This document shows, piece after piece, positions 14,037 to 22,160 of a stretch of 22,371 nt of DNA. Under the pieces are notes generated by a model that had not been told where the DNA came from, did not search any database, and worked only from the letters and a program-made list of their open reading frames with translations. Where the stretch lies: contig JAQVRW010000006.1 in NCBI GenBank assembly GCA_028700875.1, positions 1 to 22,371 on the forward strand, given 5' to 3'. The translations under genes and the position numbers were made by a program. Numbering within the stretch: position 1 is the stretch's first letter; each line of letters starts with the position of its first letter. The stretch comes from Candidatus Zixiibacteriota bacterium. Its GTDB lineage: Bacteria; Zixibacteria; MSB-5A5; GN15; JAAZOE01.

Positions 14037-15067
14037 TGGAACTGGCCCCGATTTTCGCGTGGATTTACGACCTGCTGATTTCGCTGGGTCTCAGCGTGGC
14101 GCTGGCCGACCTGGTCAGTCAAATCGGACTGGCCGTGTTTGTGTTTTCCCTGCTGTGCGTGCTCGCCCTGTTTCTGGTCTGGTGGGAGCGCAAAATATCG
14201 GCCCATATCCAGCAGCGTTTCGGCCCGATGATGACCGGCTGGCACGGCGTCTTTCAGACGGTCATGGACGCGTTGAAACTGCTCCAGAAAGAGGATATTA
14301 CGCCGACGGTGGCCGACCGCGGGGTTTTCTTCTGGGCGCCGGTGATCGTGTTCACCTGTGCCTTCGCGGCCTACATCGTTATTCCCTTCGGCAAAGGGCT
14401 GATCGTTTCCGACCTTAATATCGGCATCTTGTATATCATCGCCATCACGACCTTTACGATCATCGGACTGATGATGGCCGGCTGGGGCTCCAACAACAAA
14501 TACGCCCTGTTGGGCGGCATGCGGTCGGCGGCGCAGGTGGTCAGCTATGAAGTTCCGCTGGTGCTGTCGATCATGGGCGTCGTGATGGTGACCGGGTCGA
14601 TGTCGATGAACGACATCGTCGCCGCCCAGTCCGGGTGGGCCGGGTTCCGCTGGAACATCATTTTCCAGCCGCTGGGTTTCGTGATTTATATTATCGCCGC
14701 TACGGCTGAGGCCAACCGGACGCCGTTCGATCTGCCCGAGGCGGAACAGGAGCTGGTGGCCGGGTTTAACATCGAATATTCGGGCATGAAGTTCGCCATG
14801 TTTTTCCTGGCCGAATTCGTGAACATGTTCACCGTGTCGGCCATCGCCACGACCGTTTTCCTGGGCGGTTGGAACGGGCCGCTGCTGCCCTCCTGGATGT
14901 GGTTTTTGGGCAAAACTCTGGCCATGGTCTTCGTCCTGATGTGGTTCCGCTGGACGTTCCCACGGTTGCGGGTGGACCAGTTGATGGAATTTGCCTGGAA
15001 GGTGCTGCTGCCGCTGGCCTTTGTCAATATCATCTATGTCGGAGTGTTGGCCCTATGGTTGAAGTGA
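14036..15067 (+). CDS. nuoH: Complex I subunit NuoH
   Basis: NuoH is the eight-helix membrane subunit that anchors the peripheral arm and forms the entrance of the quinone cavity. The 343 residues show WWERKISAHIQQRFGP (49-64) after the first helix. The acidic third cytoplasmic loop EANRTPFDLPEAEQEL (225-240) is the most conserved segment of the family and part of the E-channel. Length and helix pattern are normal. It follows nuoD directly; in fourteen-subunit operons nuoE, nuoF and nuoG lie between these two genes, and they are absent here. The start overlaps the nuoD stop (TAATG), and the stop lies 13 nt inside nuoI. Confidence 0.97.
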   Translation: MELAPIFAWIYDLLISLGLSVALADLVSQIGLAVFVFSLLCVLALFLVWWERKISAHIQQRFGPMMTGWHGVFQTVMDALKLLQKEDITPTVADRGVFFWAPVIVFTCAFAAYIVIPFGKGLIVSDLNIGILYIIAITTFTIIGLMMAGWGSNNKYALLGGMRSAAQVVSYEVPLVLSIMGVVMVTGSMSMNDIVAAQSGWAGFRWNIIFQPLGFVIYIIAATAEANRTPFDLPEAEQELVAGFNIEYSGMKFAMFFLAEFVNMFTVSAIATTVFLGGWNGPLLPSWMWFLGKTLAMVFVLMWFRWTFPRLRVDQLMEFAWKVLLPLAFVNIIYVGVLALWLK

Positions 15068-15666
15068 TACGACAATTCGCTTCGGGGATATACAACCTCC
15101 TGTTGGGGATGTTCACTTCCGGCAAGCATCTGGCCCGGCACGCGATCACCGTGCAGTATCCCAAGGAACGGTGGGAGGTGCCGGAACGGTCGCGGGGCAT
15201 GGTCGTGCTTTTGACCGATCACGAGACCGGCCAGCTCAACTGCACCGCCTGCCTGCTGTGCATGCGCGGTTGTCCCTCCGGGGCGATCGATATCGAGGTG
15301 GAGAAGGACGAGAAGGGGAGACGGCACCTGAAAAATTTCACCGTCGACTTCCATCTGTGCTGTTTCTGCGGACTGTGTCAGGAGGCGTGCAATTTCTCGG
15401 CTATCAAGTTGTCCCGCAAGTATGAATTTCCGGAGTACGACAAGAAAGACCTTATTTTCGATATACGGAAGCTGCAGGCGGAGGGGATGGATGTCCCCTA
15501 TGAGAAACCGGTGAGGAAGAAAGTGGAGCCGAAACCTCCGGCCGCGCCGTCTGAGGCCGCTCCCGCGCAGCCCTCCGTTCCGGAAACGCCCGGGCCGGAG
15601 AAACCGCCGTCGTCCGACACGCCCCCGGCCGAAGCCGACGGGCCCAATCCAACCGAGGCCGGATAA
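15055..15666 (+). CDS. nuoI: Complex I subunit NuoI (two [4Fe-4S] clusters) with Pro-rich tail
   Basis: NuoI is a ferredoxin-like subunit that passes electrons to N2 through clusters N6a and N6b. From the ATG at 15055 it has 203 residues; the open frame extends upstream inside nuoH, but similarity begins here. Cluster motif 1 is C63-x2-C66-x2-C69-x3-C73-P. Motif 2 is C102-x2-C105-x2-C108-x3-C112 followed by N113 instead of the usual proline, with an extra cysteine C103. Residues 151-203 form a Pro/Ala/Glu-rich, low-complexity tail that looks disordered and is not part of the usual fold. An amphipathic N-terminal helix (about 3-20) would anchor it on NuoH. It overlaps nuoH by 13 nt and nuoJ by 1 nt. 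Confidence 0.95.
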   Translation: MVEVIRQFASGIYNLLLGMFTSGKHLARHAITVQYPKERWEVPERSRGMVVLLTDHETGQLNCTACLLCMRGCPSGAIDIEVEKDEKGRRHLKNFTVDFHLCCFCGLCQEACNFSAIKLSRKYEFPEYDKKDLIFDIRKLQAEGMDVPYEKPVRKKVEPKPPAAPSEAAPAQPSVPETPGPEKPPSSDTPPAEADGPNPTEAG

Positions 15667-16157
15667 TGGAAGCGTTCACGTTTTACCTGTTCTCGTTTCT
15701 GATCATCATCTCCGCGCTGGCCGTGGTGACGATGCGGAATATCTTCCATTGCGCGTTGTTTCTCATCCTCTGCCTCTTTTCGGTGGCCGGGATATTCGTC
15801 ATGCTGCACGCGGAGTTTCTGGCGGCGGTGCAGGTGTTGATCTATGTCGGGGCGGTATCGATTCTGATCATCTTCGCGATCATGCTGACCTCCCGGCTGG
15901 CCGGCCGCGACGCGCCCGTGGTCAACGAACAATTCTTCCTGGGCGGGTTCATGTCGCTGGTGCTGCTGTTCAGCCTGGTGTATACGCTCAAGGAGACGAT
16001 CTTCCGCGTCGTCGCGGAGCCTCCGGCGCCGCAATCGACGTTGCGTATCGGCCAGATGCTGATGACCGATTACGTTCTGCCATTCGAGCTGGTCTCGGTG
16101 CTGCTGCTGGCCGTCCTGATCGGGGCCATCGTCCTTGCCCGGCGGGAGGGAAACTGA
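15666..16157 (+). CDS. nuoJ: Complex I subunit NuoJ
   Basis: NuoJ is a five-helix membrane subunit next to NuoA and NuoK, whose third helix is involved in the rearrangement that couples quinone chemistry to proton pumping. The 163-residue protein contains the conserved pi-bulge helix segment AVQVLIYVGAVSILIIFAIM, which makes the assignment secure. Helices are visible at about 3-20, 28-48, 53-76, 92-112 and 138-157. Its ATG overlaps the nuoI stop (TAATG), and nuoK starts 2 nt after its stop. Confidence 0.95.
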   Translation: MEAFTFYLFSFLIIISALAVVTMRNIFHCALFLILCLFSVAGIFVMLHAEFLAAVQVLIYVGAVSILIIFAIMLTSRLAGRDAPVVNEQFFLGGFMSLVLLFSLVYTLKETIFRVVAEPPAPQSTLRIGQMLMTDYVLPFELVSVLLLAVLIGAIVLARREGN

Positions 16158-16159
16158 CC

Positions 16160-16465
16160 ATGCTGTTGATGCATTATCTGACCCTGGCGGCGATCCTGTT
16201 TTGTATCGGCTTCTTCGGCGTCGTCACCCGGCGCAACGCCGTGGCCATCCTCATGTCGGTGGAGTTAATGTTCAACGCGGTCAACATCAATCTGGTGGCC
16301 TTCAACCGTTTCACGGCCCCGGACGCCCTGGTCGGGCAGGTGTTTTCCATTTTCGTGATCGTCGTGGCCGCCGCCGAGGTGACCGTCGGCCTGGCCATCG
16401 TCATTCTCATCTACCGGAACTGGCGCAGCATCGACGCCGACCGGGTCAACCTGTTGAAGTGGTGA
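16160..16465 (+). CDS. nuoK: Complex I subunit NuoK
   Basis: NuoK is a three-helix membrane subunit homologous to MrpC that links the E-channel to the antiporter-like subunits. The 101 residues start MLLMHYLTLA; a second possible ATG lies three codons later. The two essential intramembrane glutamates are present: E35 in SVELMFNAVNINLVAF and E73 in AAAEVTVGLAI. GGGAGGG just upstream (about 16144-16150) serves as ribosome-binding site. The gene sits 2 nt after nuoJ and 1 nt before nuoL. Length and sequence are fully typical. Confidence 0.96.
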   Translation: MLLMHYLTLAAILFCIGFFGVVTRRNAVAILMSVELMFNAVNINLVAFNRFTAPDALVGQVFSIFVIVVAAAEVTVGLAIVILIYRNWRSIDADRVNLLKW

Positions 16466-16466
16466 T

Positions 16467-18437
16467 ATGCTGGACAAGGCGTTCATAATCCCGTTTCTGC
16501 CGCTGGCGGCTTTCATCGCCATCGTCTTCTTCACCAACCGCCGGGAGAAACTCTCCGCCGGGCTGGCCATCGGGGCGGTGGCCGTCGCCTGGGTCATGTC
16601 GATCGTCTGCCTGATCGAAATGTTGGGCTATCACGGCGAAGGCGCGTTCCAGCTGGAGCAGGCGTTCGACATCGTTACCTTCCAGAACTTCCGCCTCGAA
16701 CTGGGCGTGCTGCTCGATCCGCTCACGGCCCTCATGCTGATCGTCGTCACCACCGTGTCTCTCATGGTGCATATCTACTCCCTCGGCTACATGCACGGCG
16801 ATATCCGCTTCTCGCGCTTTTTCGCCTACCTGGCGCTGTTCACGTTCGCCATGCTCGGCCTGGTCCTGGCCAACAACTTCTTCCTCATTTTCATCTTCTG
16901 GGAGCTGGTGGGGTTGACCTCCTACCTGTTGATCGGGTTCTGGTACGAGAAGAAGTCGGCCGCCGACGCCGGCAAGAAGGCGTTCATCACGACCAAGATC
17001 GGCGATCTGGGTTTCACGGTCGGCATCCTGATGATGGGCATGTTCCTGGGGACGTTCAATTATATCGAGGTGTTCGACAAGATCGCCGCCGGGCAGCTGT
17101 CCGGCGGAGTCCTCACGACCATGGCCATCCTGATTTTCTGCGGCGCGGTCGGCAAATCGGCCCAGGTGCCGCTGCATGTCTGGCTGCCCGACGCCATGGA
17201 AGGCCCGACTCCCGTGTCGGCCTTGATCCATGCCGCCACTATGGTGGCCGCCGGCGTCTTCCTGGTGGCCCGGTCGATGACCATCTTCATGGCCAGCCCC
17301 GACGGGGCCATGGTTGTGGCCGTCATCGGCATGGTGACCTCGATTTTCGCCGCCAGCATCGCGTTGGTTCAAAACGATATCAAGCGGATTCTGGCGTATT
17401 CCACGCTGTCCCAGCTTGGATACATGATCATGGCCCTGGGGCTGGGCGGATATACGGCCGGGATGTTCCACCTGATGACCCATGCCTTTTTTAAAGCTTT
17501 GCTCTTTTTGGGCGCCGGGTCGGTCATTCACGCCGTCCATACCAACGATATTCAGGAGATGGGCGGGTTGTCGCGCAAGATGAAGATTACCACCGTCACC
17601 TTCATCATCGCCTCGCTGTCGATCTCCGGCATCTTCCCCTTGTCGGGATTCTGGTCCAAGGATGAAATCATCGCCACCGCCAGCCATCAGCCGATTTTCC
17701 TGATCGTGTCGCTGTTGGTGGCTTTCATGACCGCCTTCTACATGTTCCGGCTCTGTTTCCTGACTTTCTCCGGGACGCCGCGCAATCAGCACGCGTATGA
17801 CCACGCCCACGAGTCGCCGCGGTCGATGACCTGGCCGTTGATGTTCCTGGCGGTGTTGTCGGTCGTCGCCGGATGGGTGGGCATTCCCTGGCTGTCGCAC
17901 GGCTTCTCCTCGTTCGTCTATCACGGCGAACCGCACCACGTCAAGCCGGAGATCATCCTGATGGTCGCCTCCACGGTGGTGGCGTTGCTGGGGATCGGGT
18001 TGGCGTATTTGATGTATTACCGCGGGGCCATATCGCCTCAGGCGATGGGCGCCCGGTTCAAACCGCTGTACACGCTGTTGTACCATAAATATTACGTGGA
18101 TGAGTTCTACGACGCCGTCATTATCAAGCCGGTGTTTGCCGCGACCCGTTTCCTCTGGAAATTCGACGCCAAGGTGATCGACGGGTTTGTCAATCTGAAT
18201 GCCAGTTCGACGCTCCGGCTGGCCGATATTAAAAACTGGTTCGACATTCATATCGTTGACGGCATCGTCAACGGTCTGGGCCTGATTACCGGCGCCGCAT
18301 CGTCGGCGCTGCGCCTCATTCAAACCGGACGGCTGGCGCATTACCTGTTGGCGGTGCTCTTCGGGCTGATCATGATGGGCCTTCTGTCCAGCTCGAATCT
18401 GCTCAATTGGATCCTATGGCAGATCGGCCTTCAATGA
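16467..18437 (+). CDS. nuoL: Complex I subunit NuoL (distal antiporter-like subunit)
   Basis: NuoL is the most distal of the three Mrp-antiporter-like proton-translocating subunits, and its C-terminal lateral helix runs along the membrane arm. The 656-residue protein is somewhat longer than the E. coli form. Key residues are present: E146 in FWELVGLTSY, K230 in VGKSAQVPLHVWLPDAM, the following GPTPVSALIHAATMV with H255, and LAYSTLSQLGYM. The C-terminal region (about 520-656) includes YHKYYVDEFYD, typical for the lateral helix start, and ends in a hydrophobic anchor. A long open frame on the opposite strand is a compositional shadow. nuoM follows after 28 nt. Confidence 0.97.
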   Translation: MLDKAFIIPFLPLAAFIAIVFFTNRREKLSAGLAIGAVAVAWVMSIVCLIEMLGYHGEGAFQLEQAFDIVTFQNFRLELGVLLDPLTALMLIVVTTVSLMVHIYSLGYMHGDIRFSRFFAYLALFTFAMLGLVLANNFFLIFIFWELVGLTSYLLIGFWYEKKSAADAGKKAFITTKIGDLGFTVGILMMGMFLGTFNYIEVFDKIAAGQLSGGVLTTMAILIFCGAVGKSAQVPLHVWLPDAMEGPTPVSALIHAATMVAAGVFLVARSMTIFMASPDGAMVVAVIGMVTSIFAASIALVQNDIKRILAYSTLSQLGYMIMALGLGGYTAGMFHLMTHAFFKALLFLGAGSVIHAVHTNDIQEMGGLSRKMKITTVTFIIASLSISGIFPLSGFWSKDEIIATASHQPIFLIVSLLVAFMTAFYMFRLCFLTFSGTPRNQHAYDHAHESPRSMTWPLMFLAVLSVVAGWVGIPWLSHGFSSFVYHGEPHHVKPEIILMVASTVVALLGIGLAYLMYYRGAISPQAMGARFKPLYTLLYHKYYVDEFYDAVIIKPVFAATRFLWKFDAKVIDGFVNLNASSTLRLADIKNWFDIHIVDGIVNGLGLITGAASSALRLIQTGRLAHYLLAVLFGLIMMGLLSSSNLLNWILWQIGLQ

Positions 18438-18465
18438 TGTCGCCGGTTAGGAGGATAGGAAAGCG

Positions 18466-19947
18466 ATGACCTACAGTTTCCCGATATTGTCCTTCATAGT
18501 CTTCACGCCCCTGCTGGGGATGATCGTGGTGATGCTGCTCAACCGGGAGAGGGTGACGGCGATCCGTTGGATGTCGGCCGTTTTCGCCTTCATCACCATG
18601 ATCTTCACGTTGATCGTACTGAAGGACTACGACTCGTCCACGGCCTCGATGCAGTTCATGGAGTCGTTCAACTGGATCCCGTCGATCAACGCCTCCTATC
18701 TGCTCGGCGTGGACGGCATTTCCGTGCCGATGCTGCTGTTGACCTCCCTGTTGTCGCTGGTGGCGATAGTCATCAGTTTCAACATCACCAACCGGGTCAA
18801 GGAATACTTCGCCTTCTTTCTCCTGCTGGAATGCGGCATGTTGGGGGTGTTTGTGGCCCTCGATTTCTTCCTCTTTTACGTTTTCTGGGAAGTCATGCTG
18901 GTGCCGATGTACTTCCTGATCGGCATCTGGGGCGGGCCGCGGCGCGAGTACGCGGCCATCAAGTTCTTCCTGTATACGCTCTTCGGCTCCATCTTCATGC
19001 TGGTCGCCATCCTGGTGATGTATTTCACGTCCGACCCGCACACGCTGAGCATGATCGAGCTGATCAAGACCGCCCCGACCTTCTCGCGCGGCGTCCAGAT
19101 TTTCGCCTTCGCCTTCTTCTTCATCGCCTTCGCCATCAAGGTCCCGGTCTGGCCGTTCCACACGTGGTTGCCGGACGCCCACGTCGAGGCCCCCACGGCG
19201 ATTTCCATCATCCTGGCCGGCGTCCTGTTGAAGATGGGCACCTATGGCATGCTGCGCGTATCCTGGGCGATGCTTCCCCAGGGACTGCACTATTTCGCCG
19301 TGCCGATCGCGATATTGGGCTTGATCGGCATCATCTACGGCGCGCTGGTATCGATGGCCCAGAAAGACTTGAAGAAGCTGGTGGCCTATTCCTCGGTGTC
19401 GCACATGGGGTACTGCATGGTGGCGCTGGCCGCCTATGGCTCGGTTACGGCTATCGCCGGATGCATGTTCCAGCTGGTCTCCCATGGACTGATCACGGGG
19501 GCCATGTTTCTTTTGGTGGGCGTGCTCTATGACCGCGCCCATACCCGTGAAATCGCCGCCTTCGGCGGCCTGGCCAACAAGCTGCCGGTCTTTACCGGCA
19601 TCTTCACTCTCTTCGGCATGGCCTCGCTGGGCTTGCCGGGCATGTCCGGATTCATTTCCGAATTCATGGTTTTCGTCGGCTCGTTCAAGGCCTACCCGAT
19701 CATCGTCGGTTTGGCCGTGCTGGGAGTTGTCCTGACGGCGGCCTATATCCTGCGGATGATTCAAAAAATATTCCTGGGTGAATTCGATATCGCCAAGTGG
19801 GGCGGTCTGACGGAAATCAACTTGCGCGAGATTCTGTGCGTGTCGCCTCTGGCGATACTGACCATCTTCATCGGCGTCTATCCCAAACCGCTGGCGGATT
19901 TGATGCGGGCGACGCTGGAAAATCTTGTTGTTTTGATGGCGCGGTGA
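18466..19947 (+). CDS. nuoM: Complex I subunit NuoM (antiporter-like subunit)
   Basis: NuoM is the middle antiporter-like proton-pumping subunit. The 493 residues carry the conserved E142 in VFWEVMLVPMYFLIGIWGG, K225 in AIKVPVWPFHTWLPDAHVEA, and AYSSVSHMGY. About fourteen membrane helices are apparent. This is the loosest junction in the operon: 28 nt after nuoL, with its own strong ribosome-binding site TAGGAGG (18448-18454), 11 nt before the ATG. A separate translation start for nuoM is therefore likely, while transcription stays shared. Homology to hydrogenase or Mrp antiporter subunits is general to the family; context fixes it as complex I. Confidence 0.96.
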   Translation: MTYSFPILSFIVFTPLLGMIVVMLLNRERVTAIRWMSAVFAFITMIFTLIVLKDYDSSTASMQFMESFNWIPSINASYLLGVDGISVPMLLLTSLLSLVAIVISFNITNRVKEYFAFFLLLECGMLGVFVALDFFLFYVFWEVMLVPMYFLIGIWGGPRREYAAIKFFLYTLFGSIFMLVAILVMYFTSDPHTLSMIELIKTAPTFSRGVQIFAFAFFFIAFAIKVPVWPFHTWLPDAHVEAPTAISIILAGVLLKMGTYGMLRVSWAMLPQGLHYFAVPIAILGLIGIIYGALVSMAQKDLKKLVAYSSVSHMGYCMVALAAYGSVTAIAGCMFQLVSHGLITGAMFLLVGVLYDRAHTREIAAFGGLANKLPVFTGIFTLFGMASLGLPGMSGFISEFMVFVGSFKAYPIIVGLAVLGVVLTAAYILRMIQKIFLGEFDIAKWGGLTEINLREILCVSPLAILTIFIGVYPKPLADLMRATLENLVVLMAR

Positions 19948-19948
19948 T

Positions 19949-21403
19949 ATGGTGAACCTGACTCCACTTTTGCCGGAACTGTTCCTGTTCTGCTGGGCGC
20001 TGGTGGTTTTGGCCTCCGACCTCTTTTCGAAGCGGCGGTCGGCCTCCCTGCCGGGGTATCTCAGCCTGGCCGGACTGGTTATCACCGGATTCCTGTTGAT
20101 TCCGGCACACGACGCCTATCTCTGGGGCGGCATGTTCGTCTCCGACCCCTTTGCCGTCTTCTTCAAGATTATTTTTCTGGGCGCCGCTTTCATGGCTATC
20201 GGTTCCTCCTTTGGCCTGGCCGGGCGAATGACTCATCACCGCGGGGAGTACTTCACGCTGATTCTCTTCTCCACCGTCGGCATGATGTTTTTGGCCTCGG
20301 CCAAGGAGTTGATCACGCTGTATGTCGGGCTGGAGCTGACCACTATTCCCCTGTATGTCCTGGCCGCGTATACGAAATCCTCGCGCGCCTCGACCGAGGC
20401 CGGCCTTAAGTATATGATCATCGGCGCCGTTTCCTCGGCCGTGTTGTTGTACGGCTTGTCCATCATCTATGGCCTGACCGGCACGACCTTCCTGCAGCAG
20501 ATTACCATCAACCTGTCGATCTACTGGTTGTCCTACGGCGAACTGGGCCCGGCCTTTTCGATCGCCTTGATGGCGATTCTGGCCGGCCTGGCGTTCAAGC
20601 TGGCGCTGGTGCCCTTCCATATGTGGGCGCCGGACGTCTATGAGGGTTCGCCGACCCCGGTCACGGCTTTTCTGTCGGTCGGCTCCAAGGCGGCAGGGTT
20701 GGCGGCGATAGTCCGGATCTTCGTGGGGGCGTTCATCGCCTTCGCCACGCCGGTCATGGCTCCCCGCGACTGGGGCAGCACCCTGGCGGTCCTGGCGGCG
20801 ATCACTATGATCGTCGGCAATATCGTGGCCATCCGGCAAACGAACATCAAGCGCATGCTGGCCTATTCCTCGATCGCCCAGGCCGGGTACATCATGGTCG
20901 GCGTCGTCGCGGCCTCGAATCTGGGCGTATCGGCCATCAGCTTCTACGTGTTCAGCTACATGTTCGCCAACATGGGCGCCTTCGCCATCGTGGCCATTAT
21001 CGCCGAACGGACCGGCTCCGAACAGATCGCCGATTTGGCGGGTTTCTCCAAATCATCGCCGGTCCTGGCGGGCCTGATGGCCATATTCATTCTGTCGCTG
21101 GCGGGCATACCCCCGCTGGCCGGGTTCCTGGCCAAGTATTACGTTTTCGCGGCGGCCGTGCAGGCCGGCTATACCTGGCTGGTGGTTCTGGCGCTGTTGA
21201 CCTCGGTCATTGCGTATTATTACTATGCCAACGTCATCCGGATGATGTACTTGTCGGCCGACCCCAACCCGCATCATATCGTCCCCTCGTTCCCGGCCGG
21301 ATTGGTTTTGGCTTTGGCCGGAATCGGAGTGATCCTCTTCGGTCTCATGCCGGAGCCGATCTTGAAATTGGCCATCGCGGCGGCTTCCAGCTTTGTCTTC
21401 TAG
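19949..21403 (+). CDS. nuoN: Complex I subunit NuoN (antiporter-like subunit)
   Basis: NuoN is the proximal antiporter-like subunit, between NuoK and NuoM. The 484-residue protein has the expected E129 in YVGLELTTIPLYVLAAY, K217 in FKLALVPFHMWAPDVYEG, and LAYSSIAQAGYIMVG. About fourteen hydrophobic helices fit the family. The ATG lies 1 nt after the nuoM stop. It is the last nuo gene; no nuoE, nuoF or nuoG follows, and the next gene has its own promoter. I see no clear terminator after it. Confidence 0.96.
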   Translation: MVNLTPLLPELFLFCWALVVLASDLFSKRRSASLPGYLSLAGLVITGFLLIPAHDAYLWGGMFVSDPFAVFFKIIFLGAAFMAIGSSFGLAGRMTHHRGEYFTLILFSTVGMMFLASAKELITLYVGLELTTIPLYVLAAYTKSSRASTEAGLKYMIIGAVSSAVLLYGLSIIYGLTGTTFLQQITINLSIYWLSYGELGPAFSIALMAILAGLAFKLALVPFHMWAPDVYEGSPTPVTAFLSVGSKAAGLAAIVRIFVGAFIAFATPVMAPRDWGSTLAVLAAITMIVGNIVAIRQTNIKRMLAYSSIAQAGYIMVGVVAASNLGVSAISFYVFSYMFANMGAFAIVAIIAERTGSEQIADLAGFSKSSPVLAGLMAIFILSLAGIPPLAGFLAKYYVFAAAVQAGYTWLVVLALLTSVIAYYYYANVIRMMYLSADPNPHHIVPSFPAGLVLALAGIGVILFGLMPEPILKLAIAAASSFVF

Positions 21404-21420
21404 CGGGCGACCGATAATCA

Positions 21421-21450
21421 TTGACACCAACGCCGTTTTTTCGCTACTAT
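21421..21450 (+). promoter_or_regulatory. Promoter of the DUF502 gene
   Basis: TTGACA (21421-21426) and TACTAT (21445-21450) are 18 nt apart in the 91-nt gap after nuoN. A second -10-like TATAAT lies at 21457-21462 but has no partner at the right distance. The predicted start near 21457 leaves a leader of about 38 nt that contains a hairpin. Confidence 0.65.
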
Positions 21451-21463
21451 ATGTGGTATAATC

Positions 21464-21483
21464 GCCGGCCCGAGACGGCCGGC
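21464..21483 (+). other. GC-only leader hairpin before the DUF502 gene
   Basis: GCCGGCC (21464-21470) and GGCCGGC (21477-21483) form a perfect 7-bp stem with the 6-nt loop CGAGAC. It ends directly at the ribosome-binding stretch AGGAAA (21484-21489), 5 nt before the ATG at 21495. There is no T-run, so it is not an intrinsic terminator. It may stabilise the mRNA or modulate ribosome access. Confidence 0.5.
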
Positions 21484-21494
21484 AGGAAACCGAT

Positions 21495-22160
21495 ATGTCC
21501 ATAGGCGAAAACATAAAGATCGTCATCAAGAAGTACTTCCTCGCCGGGCTCCTGGTGACGGTGCCGCTCATCGTCACCTATTATGTCCTGAAATCGCTAT
21601 TCGGGGCGCTGGACAGCATGTTGAATCCCCTCGTGCATAAGCTCCTGGGGTACAACATCCCCGGCCTCGGCGCGATCGTGACCATTTTGCTGGTGCTTTT
21701 GGCCGGCGCCATCGCCACCAACTACCTCGGGGCCCGGTTGATCGGGGCGGGAGACCGCCTGCTGAGGCATACCCCCCTGGTGCGGGTGATCTATTTCGCC
21801 ACCAAGCAATTGGTGCAATCGGTCACGACTCCCCGCGACGCCGCCTTCTCGGAGGTGGTCCTGGTGGAATATCCGCGCAAGGGGATTTACGCCATCGGCT
21901 TCCTGGCCGGGCGATGCCAGGTCGACGTGGGGGGCGAGACCGGAGGAAGAAAACTGGTGTTTATCGCCAACTCGCCGACTCCGTTCACCGGGTACGTGGT
22001 GCTGGTTCGCGACGAGGAAGTTTTCCCGGTGGATATTACTCTGGAAGCGGCCATCAAGTTGCTGGTCTCCGGCGGTATCGTGACGCCGGACAAGCTCCGA
22101 ATGAAAAACGGCATGAAACCCGAAGAGGTTGGCGATGCGGCTGGCGAATCTCCTGGATGA
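21495..22160 (+). CDS. DUF502 family membrane protein
   Basis: This 221-residue protein belongs to the DUF502 family, whose biochemical role is unknown. Two hydrophobic segments (about 14-37 and 55-77) near the N-terminus are followed by a soluble, probably cytoplasmic, domain. That domain contains the family-typical HTPLVRVIYFATKQLVQS, then VVLVEYPRKGIYAIGF and a TPFTGYVVLV segment. The end (MKNGMKPEEVGDAAGESPG) is polar. AGGAAA 5 nt upstream supports the start. It has its own promoter and overlaps the following EIIA-like gene by 26 nt, which implies coupled expression. It is not known to be part of complex I; adjacency to nuo may be incidental. Confidence 0.88.
   Translation: MSIGENIKIVIKKYFLAGLLVTVPLIVTYYVLKSLFGALDSMLNPLVHKLLGYNIPGLGAIVTILLVLLAGAIATNYLGARLIGAGDRLLRHTPLVRVIYFATKQLVQSVTTPRDAAFSEVVLVEYPRKGIYAIGFLAGRCQVDVGGETGGRKLVFIANSPTPFTGYVVLVRDEEVFPVDITLEAAIKLLVSGGIVTPDKLRMKNGMKPEEVGDAAGESPG

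Noticed and set aside
16446..18341. Long minus-strand open frame (631 codons) opposite nuoL
   Set aside because: It is exactly antisense to a well-conserved gene. Its His/Gln/Asp/Arg-rich translation is typical of antisense frames in genes with GC-rich third positions, and it matches no family I know.
18403..20085. Long minus-strand open frame (560 codons) opposite nuoM
   Set aside because: It is a shadow of nuoM with the same compositional signature. There is no independent ribosome-binding site or domain.
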